Shown here in pieces: positions 33,602-55,214 of a stretch of 64,000 nucleotides of DNA; the first letter of the stretch is position 1, and every line of letters starts with the position of its first letter. The stretch covers positions 1-64,000 of the forward strand of contig NZ_LVEJ01000028.1 of NCBI RefSeq assembly GCF_001648775.1. The letters run 5' to 3'. Under the pieces are notes generated by a model that ran no database searches, had not been told where the DNA came from, and saw only the letters and a program-made list of their open reading frames with translations. The translations under genes and the position numbers were made by a program. This DNA is from Pseudomonas fluorescens (GTDB lineage: Bacteria > Pseudomonadota > Gammaproteobacteria > Pseudomonadales > Pseudomonadaceae).

Positions 33602-34347
33602 CGCTGACTCTGGGCACTGCCCTGCTGCACTTGCCGTCGGTGCAGGCTGCTGAAGAACTGCCCGCAGCGATCAAGCAGATCGAAGCCAAAGGCGCAAAAA
33701 TCGTCGGCCAGTTCGACGCCCCCGATGGCCTGCGCGGTTACGCAGCGCAGTATCAGAACCGTGGCATGGCGCTGTACCTGACCCCGGATGGCAAGCACGT
33801 TTTGCTCGGCAATCTGTACGACGCCGATGGTAAGGACTTGAGTAGCGAACCGCTGCAGAAACTGGTGTACGCGCCGATGGCCAAGGAAATCTGGGCCAAG
33901 TTCGACGCGAGCAACTGGATTCAGGACGGCAACAAGGATGCACCGCGCACGGTGTATCTGTTCAGCGATCCGAACTGCCCGTACTGCAACATGTTCTGGG
34001 AACAGGCGCGGCCATGGGTCAAGGCCGGCAAGGTGCAACTGCGGCACATCATGGTCGGCATCATCCGCGAGGACAGCCCAGGCAAATCGGCCGCGCTGCT
34101 CGCTGCCAAAGACCCGGCCAAAGCCTTGGAAGATCACGAAAAGGCCGGCAAGGGCAGTTCGCTCAAGGCGTTGAAAGATATCCCGGCGGCGGTGCAGACC
34201 AAACTGGCGGCGAACATGCAGTTGATGGAAGACCTGGACTTACAGGCCACACCGGCGATTTTCTACATGGATGACAAGGGTGAACTGCAACAGCAACAAG
34301 GTGCACCTTCGCCGGACAAGTTGGCGAAGATTCTCGGGCCCAAGTAA
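33577..34347 (+). CDS. dsbG: thiol:disulfide isomerase/reductase DsbG
   Basis: 256 residues. A signal peptide covers about 1-24 (LLTLTLGTALLHLPSVQA). The DsbC/DsbG dimerisation domain comes first, then a thioredoxin fold with the active site CPYC (near 134-137, DPNCPYCNMFW) and the cis-proline in QATPAIFY. It protects or isomerises periplasmic cysteines, kept reduced by DsbD. It is the last gene of the dsb operon, followed by a hairpin at 34357. Confidence 0.9.
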   Translation: MPRLRHLLTLTLGTALLHLPSVQAAEELPAAIKQIEAKGAKIVGQFDAPDGLRGYAAQYQNRGMALYLTPDGKHVLLGNLYDADGKDLSSEPLQKLVYAPMAKEIWAKFDASNWIQDGNKDAPRTVYLFSDPNCPYCNMFWEQARPWVKAGKVQLRHIMVGIIREDSPGKSAALLAAKDPAKALEDHEKAGKGSSLKALKDIPAAVQTKLAANMQLMEDLDLQATPAIFYMDDKGELQQQQGAPSPDKLAKILGPK

Positions 34348-34356
34348 CCATTGTTG

Positions 34357-34378
34357 GCTTGCGCACACGTGCGCAAGC
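34357..34378. terminator. hairpin terminator after dsbG
   Basis: GCTTGCGCAC (34357-34366) pairs with GTGCGCAAGC (34369-34378), a perfect 10-bp stem with a 2-nt loop. It lies between the convergent dsbG and the hypothetical gene at 34381. Confidence 0.65.
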
Positions 34379-34380
34379 TT

Positions 34381-35409
34381 TCAAAAATCGCAGCGACCAA
34401 TGATGTCTTCCAGGTGCTCTGTTGCGCCCTGCGCGCGCAAGAACGTCGCGACTTCAGTGCTCCACTGTTGATCCGACGCGATGCCTGCCCAGGCATGTGT
34501 ACCCGCCCAATGGTAGGGACGATCATCAAAGGTGTGGATCAGCGCCTGATTCAATGTTCGTACATCAAACTCGGGGTTTTTCGCGCTTTGCATCATCAGT
34601 GAGCTGAACACTCGCTGTTGGGTGTCTTCACACAACTTGACCTGTTGCGCCTCAGTGGAGCTCAAGACAATAAAGTCGGGTTTTATGTGCTCGTCGAGCG
34701 CTGCCTGCAACCGGTAATGGCCATCGATAATCACGTAGGAGCACAACCCGCCCACGTACCAGAGCAGGATGGGCGGCAAGCTGCCCTCTCGGGCTTTTTT
34801 ACGCCACCACTTCATCCGGCCTGACAATGGGTCCACGGTGTGCAAGCCGATCAGATGGCCCAAATCCCAGTCGAGCCAATGCACGGTCTGCGGTTGTACA
34901 TTATCGAGAATGCCCTCACCGCGCGCGTACCATCTCGGCAAATGGCTGGACGCCTCTGTGGGTGTGGAGAAATACCAGCCGCGTACGCCTTCGCCATATG
35001 TGTAGCGTGCCGCAGTGGGCAACAGCGGACGCGCCACCCAATGGCCGGGGTAGAGAAAGTCCGCCTGATGTTCCATTAACTTGCTGATGAAGTAGCGACA
35101 CCATTTGCGGATACGCTCATCGGGCGGCAAATCAAAATGTTCCTGGACGTCAGCAGAATCGATGGCAGGTACCGGTGATGATTCCAGTTGAATGGATTGC
35201 GGGTTGCGAACCAGCCACGCACCGTAGTACGAGGTGGCGATGGTGCCCCAAAACAACGTGATGTCGTTGAGCATCAACTTCATCCGCCCGTTGTTCCCGC
35301 TCTGTAGATGAAGTGGCGGCTTGTTTGACGTGGTTCGTTTGACCTCAACGCTCAAGCCCGCCCACTTGTCCTCGAGATCCTTCAGATCGCGCCAGTAAAA
35401 TTGTTCCAC
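34381..35409 (-). CDS. hypothetical protein with ParB/sulfiredoxin-like DGHYR motif
   Basis: 342 residues, no signal peptide or membrane segment, rich in Trp and aromatics (WYFSTP, WLDWDLGHLIGLH). Around residues 225-240 it reads SYVIIDGHYRLQAALDEH. This resembles the ParB/Srx nucleotide-binding motif [VI]-x-D-G-x-H/Y-R-x2-A, but no recognisable DNA-binding HTH follows. I do not recognise the family. It is monocistronic, between a terminator and an intergenic stretch of about 125 bp with nothing evident. It could be an Srx-fold enzyme or kinase-like protein. Confidence 0.7.
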   Translation of the reverse strand: MEQFYWRDLKDLEDKWAGLSVEVKRTTSNKPPLHLQSGNNGRMKLMLNDITLFWGTIATSYYGAWLVRNPQSIQLESSPVPAIDSADVQEHFDLPPDERIRKWCRYFISKLMEHQADFLYPGHWVARPLLPTAARYTYGEGVRGWYFSTPTEASSHLPRWYARGEGILDNVQPQTVHWLDWDLGHLIGLHTVDPLSGRMKWWRKKAREGSLPPILLWYVGGLCSYVIIDGHYRLQAALDEHIKPDFIVLSSTEAQQVKLCEDTQQRVFSSLMMQSAKNPEFDVRTLNQALIHTFDDRPYHWAGTHAWAGIASDQQWSTEVATFLRAQGATEHLEDIIGRCDF

Positions 35410-35536
35410 ATCAGTCCCTTAATGAGTGTCATCGCGGGCGCGAGTATCGCAGATTTTGGCTTTTCGTTGCCTGGACTGGCGCCTACGGCGGAGCGCCGAC
35501 CGGAGCCGACTCCGGGCGGCGTTCCGACAATTGGGT

Positions 35537-36361
35537 TTACTCGGGGTGTCGGTTGCGCTCGCTGAGGAAGGTAAACAACACTTCGCTGACAAACTCCGGG
35601 TTCTCCAGGTTGGAGATATGCCCCGCCTGCGGCACCAGCACCCACGGGCAGCCGATCAACTCAGCCATTTCCTGTGCTTCCGAGGGTGGTCGCGGTTTGT
35701 CCTGATCGCCGCACAGTACCAGCGTGGTCGCGGCATTCAATTCGCGCAAACGCGGCAACAGATCATCGCGACCAAAGGTGATGCGCCCCATCGGCACGAT
35801 GCTATCGCGCAGTCGATCAGACGAATACGCCGCCAGTTTTGCACGGAAATCCTGATACAGCGCCGACTGTGGATCGATGCCCGGACGGAAGAAGATCGGC
35901 ACAACGATATCCAGCAATTGCTCGGAGATTTCGCCGGTTTCTTCGATCTGTTTAAACAGCGAGAAGTAGTACTGACGGGTTGGTTCAGGCTCGACGCCGA
36001 CGTAGGTGTCCATCAGCACCAGACCGTTGATCCGCTGCGGTGCCGCCAATGCCAGGCGCACGCCCCACATGCCACCGACCGACAGCCCGACGAGAGTGAC
36101 CTGAGCGATGTTCAGATGATCGAGCAAGGCTTGCGCCTGACGGGCGATGTCGTCCAGCGATGAGGTGTTCTCAGGCAAGCGTCCCGACTCGCCATGCCCC
36201 CATAGATCCAGCGCAATCACCCGGTAGTGCGGCGCCAACGCGGCAATCTGCGGCGCCCACATGGCCTGGTCCCACAGATAACTGCCAGCCAGCAATACTG
36301 CCGGACCTGTGCCTTGATCAATGTAATGCAGCGCTTGTCCGTCCACCGTGAAAAAAGGCAT
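35537..36361 (-). CDS. alpha/beta hydrolase
   Basis: 274 residues from the ATG at 36361 (MPFFTVDGQALHYID). The oxyanion region is DQGTGPAVLLAGSYLWDQAMW, where the usual HG is replaced by AG. The nucleophile elbow is VGLSVGGMWG with Ser near 92. Asp is in LCGDQDKPRPP and the catalytic His in VPQAGHISNLENPE. It resembles 3-oxoadipate enol-lactonase or esterase-like hydrolases. The substrate is unknown. It stands alone. Confidence 0.82.
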   Translation of the reverse strand: MPFFTVDGQALHYIDQGTGPAVLLAGSYLWDQAMWAPQIAALAPHYRVIALDLWGHGESGRLPENTSSLDDIARQAQALLDHLNIAQVTLVGLSVGGMWGVRLALAAPQRINGLVLMDTYVGVEPEPTRQYYFSLFKQIEETGEISEQLLDIVVPIFFRPGIDPQSALYQDFRAKLAAYSSDRLRDSIVPMGRITFGRDDLLPRLRELNAATTLVLCGDQDKPRPPSEAQEMAELIGCPWVLVPQAGHISNLENPEFVSEVLFTFLSERNRHPE

Positions 36362-36459
36362 CGACCACCCCCGCGACAAAAAAGAGAACCGGCAGACTGA
36401 GCTGCCGGTTGCTGGTCGTCAACATTGGAAATGATGCCTTTTGTGTTGATGCTGATGCC

Positions 36460-36542
36460 GCCTTCGCGAGCAAGCTCGCTCCCACATTGGTTCTGCGTAC
36501 ACAGGACCAAATGTGGGAGCGAGCCTGCTCGCGAAGAGGCCA
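36460..36542. repeat. inverted REP pair
   Basis: TTCGCGAGCAAGCTCGCTCC and the inverse GGAGCGAGCCTGCTCGCGAA are separated by about 35 bp, just downstream of the pvdL stop. Confidence 0.9.
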
Positions 36543-36559
36543 GTGCAGGCACTAAAGAA

Positions 36560-49558
<12,999 letters not shown>

Positions 49559-49710
49559 GAGGTTTCCTGCCTGAATTCGGCTTGCGAGTGGAATCGAGTT
49601 GCTGTGTCACGCCCTTCAAGGGCATGCAGGGCGCGGTCTGTGCCGACCGCGCAAGGCTGCGCAATGCTGTCTGGCGGCGGGCGTTTACCCGGAACCATTC
49701 ACCAATGAGA

Positions 49711-49734
49711 ACGGATGACGTCTTGAAATAATTA
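49711..49734 (-). promoter_or_regulatory. PvdS-like promoter for pvdL (one mismatch)
   Basis: Minus strand TAATT (49734-49730), 16 bp, CGT (49713-49711). It differs from the iron-starvation box TAAAT-N16-CGT at one base and lies about 150 bp upstream of the pvdL ATG. The 49559-49926 gap holds this and the pvdS promoter and no gene. Confidence 0.5.
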
Positions 49735-49827
49735 GTCGGCAGGCTGGATCGCCAATGGGGCCGGGGTGTGGCGGCGTGTCGCAGTGCTCACATCGCACCG
49801 ATTTGGATCATTAGTTCTCTTTCTCAA

Positions 49828-49856
49828 TTGACAATCATTATCATTCAACATAATTT
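49828..49856 (+). promoter_or_regulatory. pvdS sigma-70 promoter overlapped by a Fur box
   Basis: TTGACA (49828-49833), 17 bp, TAATTT (49851-49856). The spacer and -35 contain GACAATCATTATCATTC (49830-49846), a close match to the Fur box GATAATGATAATCATTATC. Iron-loaded Fur should block pvdS. Confidence 0.82.
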
Positions 49857-49926
49857 GTCGCTCGATGTGTAGGACGGCCCCGTCCCCCAGGCGTCCCACT
49901 AACCTATTTGCAGCAAGGTGATTTCC

Positions 49927-50481
49927 ATGACGGAACAAGTATCCACAAGCAGGTGCGATTCACCGCTACTTCAGGCATTCGTCGACAATCGACTGATTCT
50001 GGTCAAGATTGCAGCCCGCATTACCGGCTGCCGGTCGCGCGCCGAGGATGTGGTGCAGGATGCGTTTTTCCGACTGCAATCGGCGCCACCGATCACGTCG
50101 TCGATCAAGGCCCAATTGAGTTATCTGTTCCAGATCGTGCGTAACCTCGCCATCGATCACTACCGCAAACAGGCGCTGGAACAGAAGTACTCCGGCCCTG
50201 AAGAGGAAGGGCTGAACGTGGTCATTCAGGGTGCTTCGCCGGAAACCTCGCACATCAATTTCTCGACCCTGGAAAACATCGCCGATGCGCTGACCGAGCT
50301 GCCCAGCCGCACCCGCTATGCGTTCGAGATGTACCGTCTGCACGGCGTGCCGCAAAAGGACATCGCCAAGGAACTGGGCGTCTCGCCGACCCTGGTCAAC
50401 TTCATGATTCGTGATGCGCTGGTGCACTGCCGCAAGGTCTCGGGCAGCCGTCGGGATGCGGTGGCTGTGGGTCGTCGCTAA
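49927..50481 (+). CDS. pvdS: PvdS, ECF iron-starvation sigma factor
   Basis: 184 residues from the ATG at 49927 (AAGGTG upstream; a GTG at 49918 would add three residues). Sigma region 2 includes RAEDVVQDAFFRLQS and YLFQIVRNLAIDHYRK. Region 4 is LTELPSRTRYAFEMYRLHGVPQKDIAKELGVSPTLVNFMIRDAL. It directs RNA polymerase to TAAAT-N16-CGT promoters of pyoverdine genes, several of which are in this window. It is divergent from pvdL, and the Fur box on its promoter links it to iron. Confidence 0.95.
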   Translation: MTEQVSTSRCDSPLLQAFVDNRLILVKIAARITGCRSRAEDVVQDAFFRLQSAPPITSSIKAQLSYLFQIVRNLAIDHYRKQALEQKYSGPEEEGLNVVIQGASPETSHINFSTLENIADALTELPSRTRYAFEMYRLHGVPQKDIAKELGVSPTLVNFMIRDALVHCRKVSGSRRDAVAVGRR

Positions 50482-50508
50482 GCAGCAGAATTTGCAGCGC
50501 CTTCAATC

Positions 50509-50582
50509 GCTGGCAGGCTAGCTCCCACAGGGGTTTTGTGAACGGCACAAATCCAATGTGTGCGAGCTTGCTCGCGAAGGCG
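50509..50582. repeat. degenerate REP pair
   Basis: GCTCCCACAGG with a damaged left half (CTGGCAGGCTA) faces TGTGCGAGCTTGCTCGCGAAGG about 35 bp away. It is a decayed REP doublet between the convergent pvdS and acetyltransferase genes. Confidence 0.75.
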
Positions 50583-50618
50583 GACTTGAGACCGCAACGG
50601 ATCCCAAGCCCGATCACC

Positions 50619-51632
50619 TCACGCCAGCTTGCACCGATCAAAAAACCGCTCACGCCCCAGAATCATCAGCGCCGCGCGCTTGTGCGGGAAGTCGAACTCC
50701 TTCTCGCAGTGGAAGCACTGATTGTGCATATGGCCGATCATCTTCGCGTTGTCGGCACGCGGCTCGGCGACCACACGCTGAGTGCGCGGATCATCGAGAA
50801 ACAAGTAATGCACCAGCGCCGATAACCAACTCGCCACTTTGTGCGGCCCGCGGTGATCCTCTTCGCCGACCAGCATGTGAATCCCGCGGTCGTAATTGTC
50901 GGCATCGTAGAACGGCGCGATGCGATCTTCCTTGGCCCAATAGGCCTCAAAATAGGCAAACGGCTGATCATCGAAACAGCCAATCAACGTCAGCGTGTGC
51001 GGATCGGCATCGAGCTTGCTCAGGTACTCGCGGTGTTGCTCGAGGCTGCCCTCCTCCTGCCAGAAACTGGCCACGCGCGGGTTGTTCTGCCAGCGATTGA
51101 AGCGCGCCAGGTCCTCTTCGATCTCCAACGTGCGCAGGGAAATCCACGCGCCAAGGCGCGCATCAAAACGTCGATAGACCTCACCGCGTGGTTTCACCGG
51201 ACGCAGCGGATGGCGCTTGCCTTGGCTGATGACCATTTGCTGCGGGTAGCTGCCGGTCAGCGAAGTGCCCAGCCACGGTTGTGGCAGTTGCCAGAACAGC
51301 GTGCGTTCACAGCGATATTCGCCGGCCACTTCGGTGTTCACCAACAAACCACTGAGCAAGGCTTCGGTCGGCGGCTGATCCAGTTGCCAGGTCAGTTGCT
51401 GACACTCAGGATCGCGGGCGAACAGCCAATAACAGGCCGCCCACAGCGCTTGCCCCGGCGGCAGGGCAAAACGCTCATCGATCTGAATCGGCCCCCTGGC
51501 TTCTCGATCAAGGCGCAGGCGGATCAGCGGTTGGCCGTCCAGGCTCAGGCTCAGGCGGCTTTCAGTTGCATCAGCGATCAGTTGACTGCCTGAAGGCAAT
51601 GCCAGGGCAGTCAGGTCATTCAGATTGGACAT
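50619..51632 (-). CDS. pvdYII: IucB/AlcB-type acetyltransferase, PvdYII-like
   Basis: 337 residues. The N-terminal half is poorly conserved. The C-terminal GNAT domain has the AlcB/IucB siderophore-acetylase features ARFNRWQNNPRVASFWQEEG (near 185-204) and RVVAEPRADNAKMIGHM near 295-311. Enzymes of this type acetylate N-hydroxylated ornithine or lysine, so here it probably makes N5-acetyl-N5-hydroxyornithine for pyoverdine. The position by pvdS/pvdL and an exact PvdS box upstream support this. The other amino acid modification (formylation by PvdF) is not in the window. Confidence 0.82.
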   Translation of the reverse strand: MSNLNDLTALALPSGSQLIADATESRLSLSLDGQPLIRLRLDREARGPIQIDERFALPPGQALWAACYWLFARDPECQQLTWQLDQPPTEALLSGLLVNTEVAGEYRCERTLFWQLPQPWLGTSLTGSYPQQMVISQGKRHPLRPVKPRGEVYRRFDARLGAWISLRTLEIEEDLARFNRWQNNPRVASFWQEEGSLEQHREYLSKLDADPHTLTLIGCFDDQPFAYFEAYWAKEDRIAPFYDADNYDRGIHMLVGEEDHRGPHKVASWLSALVHYLFLDDPRTQRVVAEPRADNAKMIGHMHNQCFHCEKEFDFPHKRAALMILGRERFFDRCKLA

Positions 51633-51672
51633 GGGGCGGGCTCACGATAATCGTCGACAGTTCAACGAAGTG

Positions 51673-51696
51673 ACGTGATCCGGGAGGGGAAATTTA
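51673..51696 (-). promoter_or_regulatory. PvdS iron-starvation box for the acetyltransferase gene
   Basis: Minus strand TAAAT (51696-51692), 16 bp, CGT (51675-51673), an exact PvdS consensus about 45-65 bp before the ATG. Confidence 0.8.
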
Positions 51697-51718
51697 GCTT
51701 CGGCTGCAAATCAGTGGC

Positions 51719-52516
51719 TCAGTGGTGAGGCACCGGCACCACGGCAATCTTGTACGGATCGAAAATCTTCAGCATCTGGCCATTGTCACGCAAACCCTGC
51801 AGCAACTTGCCGAACGCTTCGCCGCTGATCGGTGCAGTCGGACGCAGAATGGCGTAGTGGTGATAAACCTGATCGATGCGCTGCGACACCAGCAACTCGT
51901 CACGCACCTTCTCGTTGCGCAGCAGGTAGTCGAACAGGTAAGAACGGGTCACCAGTGCAATATCAGCGCGCCCGCGCAGGACCATCAGCAGGTTGCTGTC
52001 GTGGGAATAGGTCAGGGTCGCGCTGAAGTTCTGCGCGAGGAATTTCGGGTCGGCATTGAAGTTGGCAAATTCATAGTGATAACCGCTGAACAACGCCAGA
52101 CGCTTGCCGGTGAGATCGGCGAAATAGTTTTGCTGGCGACCGTCTTCACGCTGCGCGACGAAAATCTCCGCGTCCTCGAGGCCCATGTCGACATCTGTGT
52201 GCGGGATATCCTTCCAGCCCCACTCCGGGTTTTCGAAGATCGCCATGTCGATCCGGCCTTGTTTGAAATCACCGAAACGCCGGGGAATCGAGGTCGGCAC
52301 AAGGACAAATTGATAATCGCTTTGCAGTTGGTTCAAGGCTTCGACCAATTGCGGCAACAGACCGGTGTCGGCACCGTTTTCCGGGCGAATGGTATAGGGC
52401 GGAAAATGCGCCGCGCCGACCCGAACCAATTGCGCTGCCTGAGCGGGCAATACCCAAAATGCAGCCAGCGCTGCGAGCATAAGCCCCGCGGCCGTCCGGA
52501 TTGGCAAAGACTTCAA
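51719..52516 (-). CDS. periplasmic substrate-binding protein, SBP_bac_3-type
   Basis: 265 residues starting with TTG at 52516 behind GGGGAGTGGGG. A signal peptide covers about 1-28 (AAGLMLAALAAFWVLPAQAA). The mature protein is a family 3 solute-binding or PBP2 domain (VRVGAAHFPPYTIRPENGADTGLLPQLVEAL). No permease or ATPase gene is adjacent, so it may be an orphan binding protein or a sensor accessory. The ligand is unknown; amino acids are typical for the family. Confidence 0.8.
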   Translation of the reverse strand: MKSLPIRTAAGLMLAALAAFWVLPAQAAQLVRVGAAHFPPYTIRPENGADTGLLPQLVEALNQLQSDYQFVLVPTSIPRRFGDFKQGRIDMAIFENPEWGWKDIPHTDVDMGLEDAEIFVAQREDGRQQNYFADLTGKRLALFSGYHYEFANFNADPKFLAQNFSATLTYSHDSNLLMVLRGRADIALVTRSYLFDYLLRNEKVRDELLVSQRIDQVYHHYAILRPTAPISGEAFGKLLQGLRDNGQMLKIFDPYKIAVVPVPHH

Positions 52517-52608
52517 AACACCCCACTCCCCGAAAAAATACCGTTCAATGCATTCAAGCTAGGCGGTTTCGCCCAGTTAGCCAGTTTCCCGGCCGGATAG
52601 AAAGTCGC

Positions 52609-53232
52609 TCAACGCTCTTCGAGGACCAGAATCAACGCCTCGTCCGCCAACTGATCGAGGCTCAAACTGCCGCCCGCACGGAACCAGGTGGTGGTCCAGG
52701 ACAGTGCCCCGGTGAGGAAACGTCGAGTAATAAATACATCACCGCGGATAAATCCGGCGTCCTTCGCTTCGCCCAGCACTTGCAGCCAAAGATCTTCGTA
52801 GACATCGCGCAAGGCAAGCACCTTGGCCTGGCCGTCTTCGGACAACGAGCGCCACTCGTAGACCAGCACCGCCATCGCCTCCCCGCTGCCGCCCATGATC
52901 GATTGCAATTCACAGCGGATCAGCGCCAACACGCGCTCACGCACATTATTGGCGTCGGCAAGTGCCGCACGCATCAACGCCGTGTTGTAGCGAATGGTTT
53001 CTTCCATCACCGCACGGAGAATTTCATCCTTGCTTTTGAAGTGATGAAAAATGCTCCCCGACTGGATGCCGACCGCACCGGCCAGATCGCGCACCGTGGT
53101 GCGTTCATAGCCTTTGTTACGGAACAAGTGAGCCGCCACTTGCAGCAGTTTGCCGCGGGCGCTGTCCGGGTCGGTCAACTGGCCTTGATCGACCAATTCG
53201 CGCATGACCCTCAGGGCTTTTTGCTCGTCCAC
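52609..53232 (-). CDS. atuR: AtuR, TetR-family repressor of acyclic terpene use
   Basis: 207 residues. The TetR HTH is near residues 25-75 (LLQVAAHLFRNKGYERTTVRDLAGAVGIQSGSIFHHFKSKDEIL). It is divergent from atuA and its spacer carries two inverted 16-bp sites. In P. aeruginosa AtuR represses the atu operon and is released by terpene catabolites (probably CoA esters). The HTH itself does not reveal the ligand; the assignment rests on context. Confidence 0.88.
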   Translation of the reverse strand: MDEQKALRVMRELVDQGQLTDPDSARGKLLQVAAHLFRNKGYERTTVRDLAGAVGIQSGSIFHHFKSKDEILRAVMEETIRYNTALMRAALADANNVRERVLALIRCELQSIMGGSGEAMAVLVYEWRSLSEDGQAKVLALRDVYEDLWLQVLGEAKDAGFIRGDVFITRRFLTGALSWTTTWFRAGGSLSLDQLADEALILVLEER

Positions 53233-53310
53233 CCGTTCTCTCCTACAGTCGATCAGTCTGTTGCCCCCTGAAACCGCAGGGTTGCGCGCAATTTAAGCCG
53301 CCAACGACGA

Positions 53311-53370
53311 CCAAGCAAGCGCTTGGGCAGAAGATAGTTTCAGCTGTTTACAAACCAAGCGCTTGCTTGG
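53311..53370. promoter_or_regulatory. AtuR operators, two inverted 16-bp copies
   Basis: CCAAGCAAGCGCTTGG (53311-53326) and its exact reverse complement CCAAGCGCTTGCTTGG (53355-53370) lie 44 bp apart centre to centre, about four helix turns. Each contains the 10-bp palindrome CAAGCGCTTG. AtuR is known to use two inverted-repeat sites between atuR and atuA. Confidence 0.8.
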
Positions 53371-53417
53371 TAGCCTCCAGACACTTCTGTCGCAGGTTGC
53401 CGAGCCGGAGATAAAAA

Positions 53418-55202
53418 ATGCCAACCACCGTCCGCATCGGATGCGCCAGCGCATTCTGGGGTGACACCTCGACCGCCGCCGCGCAGTTAGTGGAAGGCGG
53501 CCAACTGGATTATCTGGTGTTCGATTACCTCGCCGAGATCACGATGTCGATCATGGCCGGCGCCCGCATGAAGGACCCGCAGGGCGGATTCGCCAGCGAT
53601 TTCATCGACGTGCTGACACCGCTGCTGCCACAGTTGTCCGAACAAAAAATCCGCGTGATCAGCAATGCCGGCGGGATCAATCCGCACGCTTGCGCCAGCG
53701 CGTTGCAAGCGGCCTGCGACAAGGCCGGCGTCGAGCTGAAAATCGCCGTGCTGCTCGGCGATGACCTGCAACCACAATTCAAACGACTCAGCGGCATCAC
53801 CGAAATGTTCAGCGGCGCCCCACTGCCGCCGATGTGCGTGTCGACCAACGCCTATCTCGGCGCCCCCGGCATCGTCGAAGCCTTGCGCCTGGGCGCCGAC
53901 ATTGTCATCACCGGGCGCGTGGTCGACAGCGCCGTGGTCAGCGCCGCGCTGGTGCACGAATTCGGCTGGTCGTGGCACGACTACGACAAACTCGCCCAGG
54001 CCGCACTGGCCGGGCACATCATCGAATGCGGCGCACAATGCACCGGCGGCAACTTCACCGATTGGCGTGACGTGCCGGATTACGAACACATCGGTTTCCC
54101 CATCGTTGAAGTCAGCGCCGACGGCCAGTTCATCGTCAGCAAGCCCGAGGGCTCCGGCGGTCTGGTCACGCCACTGACCGTCGGCGAGCAGATGCTTTAC
54201 GAAATTGGTGATCCGCAAGCGTATCTATTGCCCGACGTGATCTGTGATTTCACCGAGGTCAAACTTCAACAACAAGGTAAAAACGTTGTGCATGTCCACG
54301 GCGCCAAAGGCCTGCCGCCGACTGACAAATACAAAGTCAGCGCGACTTACCCGGATGGCTTTCGCTGCACCGCCAGTTGTCTGATCGCCGGCATCGATGC
54401 GGTGGACAAGGCGCGGCGTGTCAGTCAGGCGATCATCGACAAGACGGCGCAGATGTTCAGCCAGCGCGGCTGGGCGCCCTACAGCGAAACCCACATCGAA
54501 CTGCTCGGCAGTGAAGCCACCTACGGCCCGCACGGGCAGCGTCGCGACAGCCGTGAAGTGGTGATCAAGATCGCCGTGCGTCATTCGAGCAAACAGGCGC
54601 TGGTGCTGTTCTCCCGGGAAATCGCTCAGGCCGCGACCGGCATGGCGCCGGGCTTGACCGGCATCGTCGGTGGCCGGCCAACCGTGTACCCGCTGATCCG
54701 CCTGTTCTCGTTCCTGATCGATAAAAGCGCCTGCACCTTGCAGGTTGATCTGGCCGGTGCACGCCATCCTTGCGCCCTGCCTTCATTGGCAGCGCTGGAC
54801 AGCAAAGATTTGCCGATTGCCCAGCAACCACCCAAGCCTCAGGGGCGCGCCGATGCCAGTGTTGCCTTGGTGAAACTGGCCGTGGCGCGCTCCGGTGACA
54901 AGGGCAACCACAGCAACATCGGCGTGCTGCCGCGCAAGCCCGAATACCTGCCATGGATCGCCGAAGCACTGACCCCGGCCGTGATCGTCGACTGGATGAG
55001 TCACGTGCTCGACCCGATCCACGGCCGGGTCGAACGCTGGTATCTGCCCGGCACCGACAGCCTGAATTTTCTCCTGGAAAACGCCCTCGGCGGCGGCGGT
55101 GTCGCCAGTCTGCGCATCGACCCGCAAGGCAAGGCCTTCGCGCAACAATTGCTGGAAATCCAGATCCCGGTGCCGCAAAGCATCGCCGAACAGCTCGACT
55201 AG
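53418..55202 (+). CDS. atuA: AtuA, acyclic terpene utilisation protein
   Basis: 594 residues, the acyclic-terpene-utilisation AtuA family. It begins RIGCASAFWGDTSTAAAQLVEGG and has GGINPHACASALQAACDKAG, CGAQCTGGNFTDW and AVARSGDKGNHSNIGVLPR. No biochemical role is firmly known, but it is needed for growth on citronellol or geraniol in P. aeruginosa. It is the first gene of atuABCDEF; CGGAGATAAAAA precedes the ATG. It is cytoplasmic. Confidence 0.92.
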   Translation: MPTTVRIGCASAFWGDTSTAAAQLVEGGQLDYLVFDYLAEITMSIMAGARMKDPQGGFASDFIDVLTPLLPQLSEQKIRVISNAGGINPHACASALQAACDKAGVELKIAVLLGDDLQPQFKRLSGITEMFSGAPLPPMCVSTNAYLGAPGIVEALRLGADIVITGRVVDSAVVSAALVHEFGWSWHDYDKLAQAALAGHIIECGAQCTGGNFTDWRDVPDYEHIGFPIVEVSADGQFIVSKPEGSGGLVTPLTVGEQMLYEIGDPQAYLLPDVICDFTEVKLQQQGKNVVHVHGAKGLPPTDKYKVSATYPDGFRCTASCLIAGIDAVDKARRVSQAIIDKTAQMFSQRGWAPYSETHIELLGSEATYGPHGQRRDSREVVIKIAVRHSSKQALVLFSREIAQAATGMAPGLTGIVGGRPTVYPLIRLFSFLIDKSACTLQVDLAGARHPCALPSLAALDSKDLPIAQQPPKPQGRADASVALVKLAVARSGDKGNHSNIGVLPRKPEYLPWIAEALTPAVIVDWMSHVLDPIHGRVERWYLPGTDSLNFLLENALGGGGVASLRIDPQGKAFAQQLLEIQIPVPQSIAEQLD

Positions 55203-55214
55203 AGGATGGTTTGC

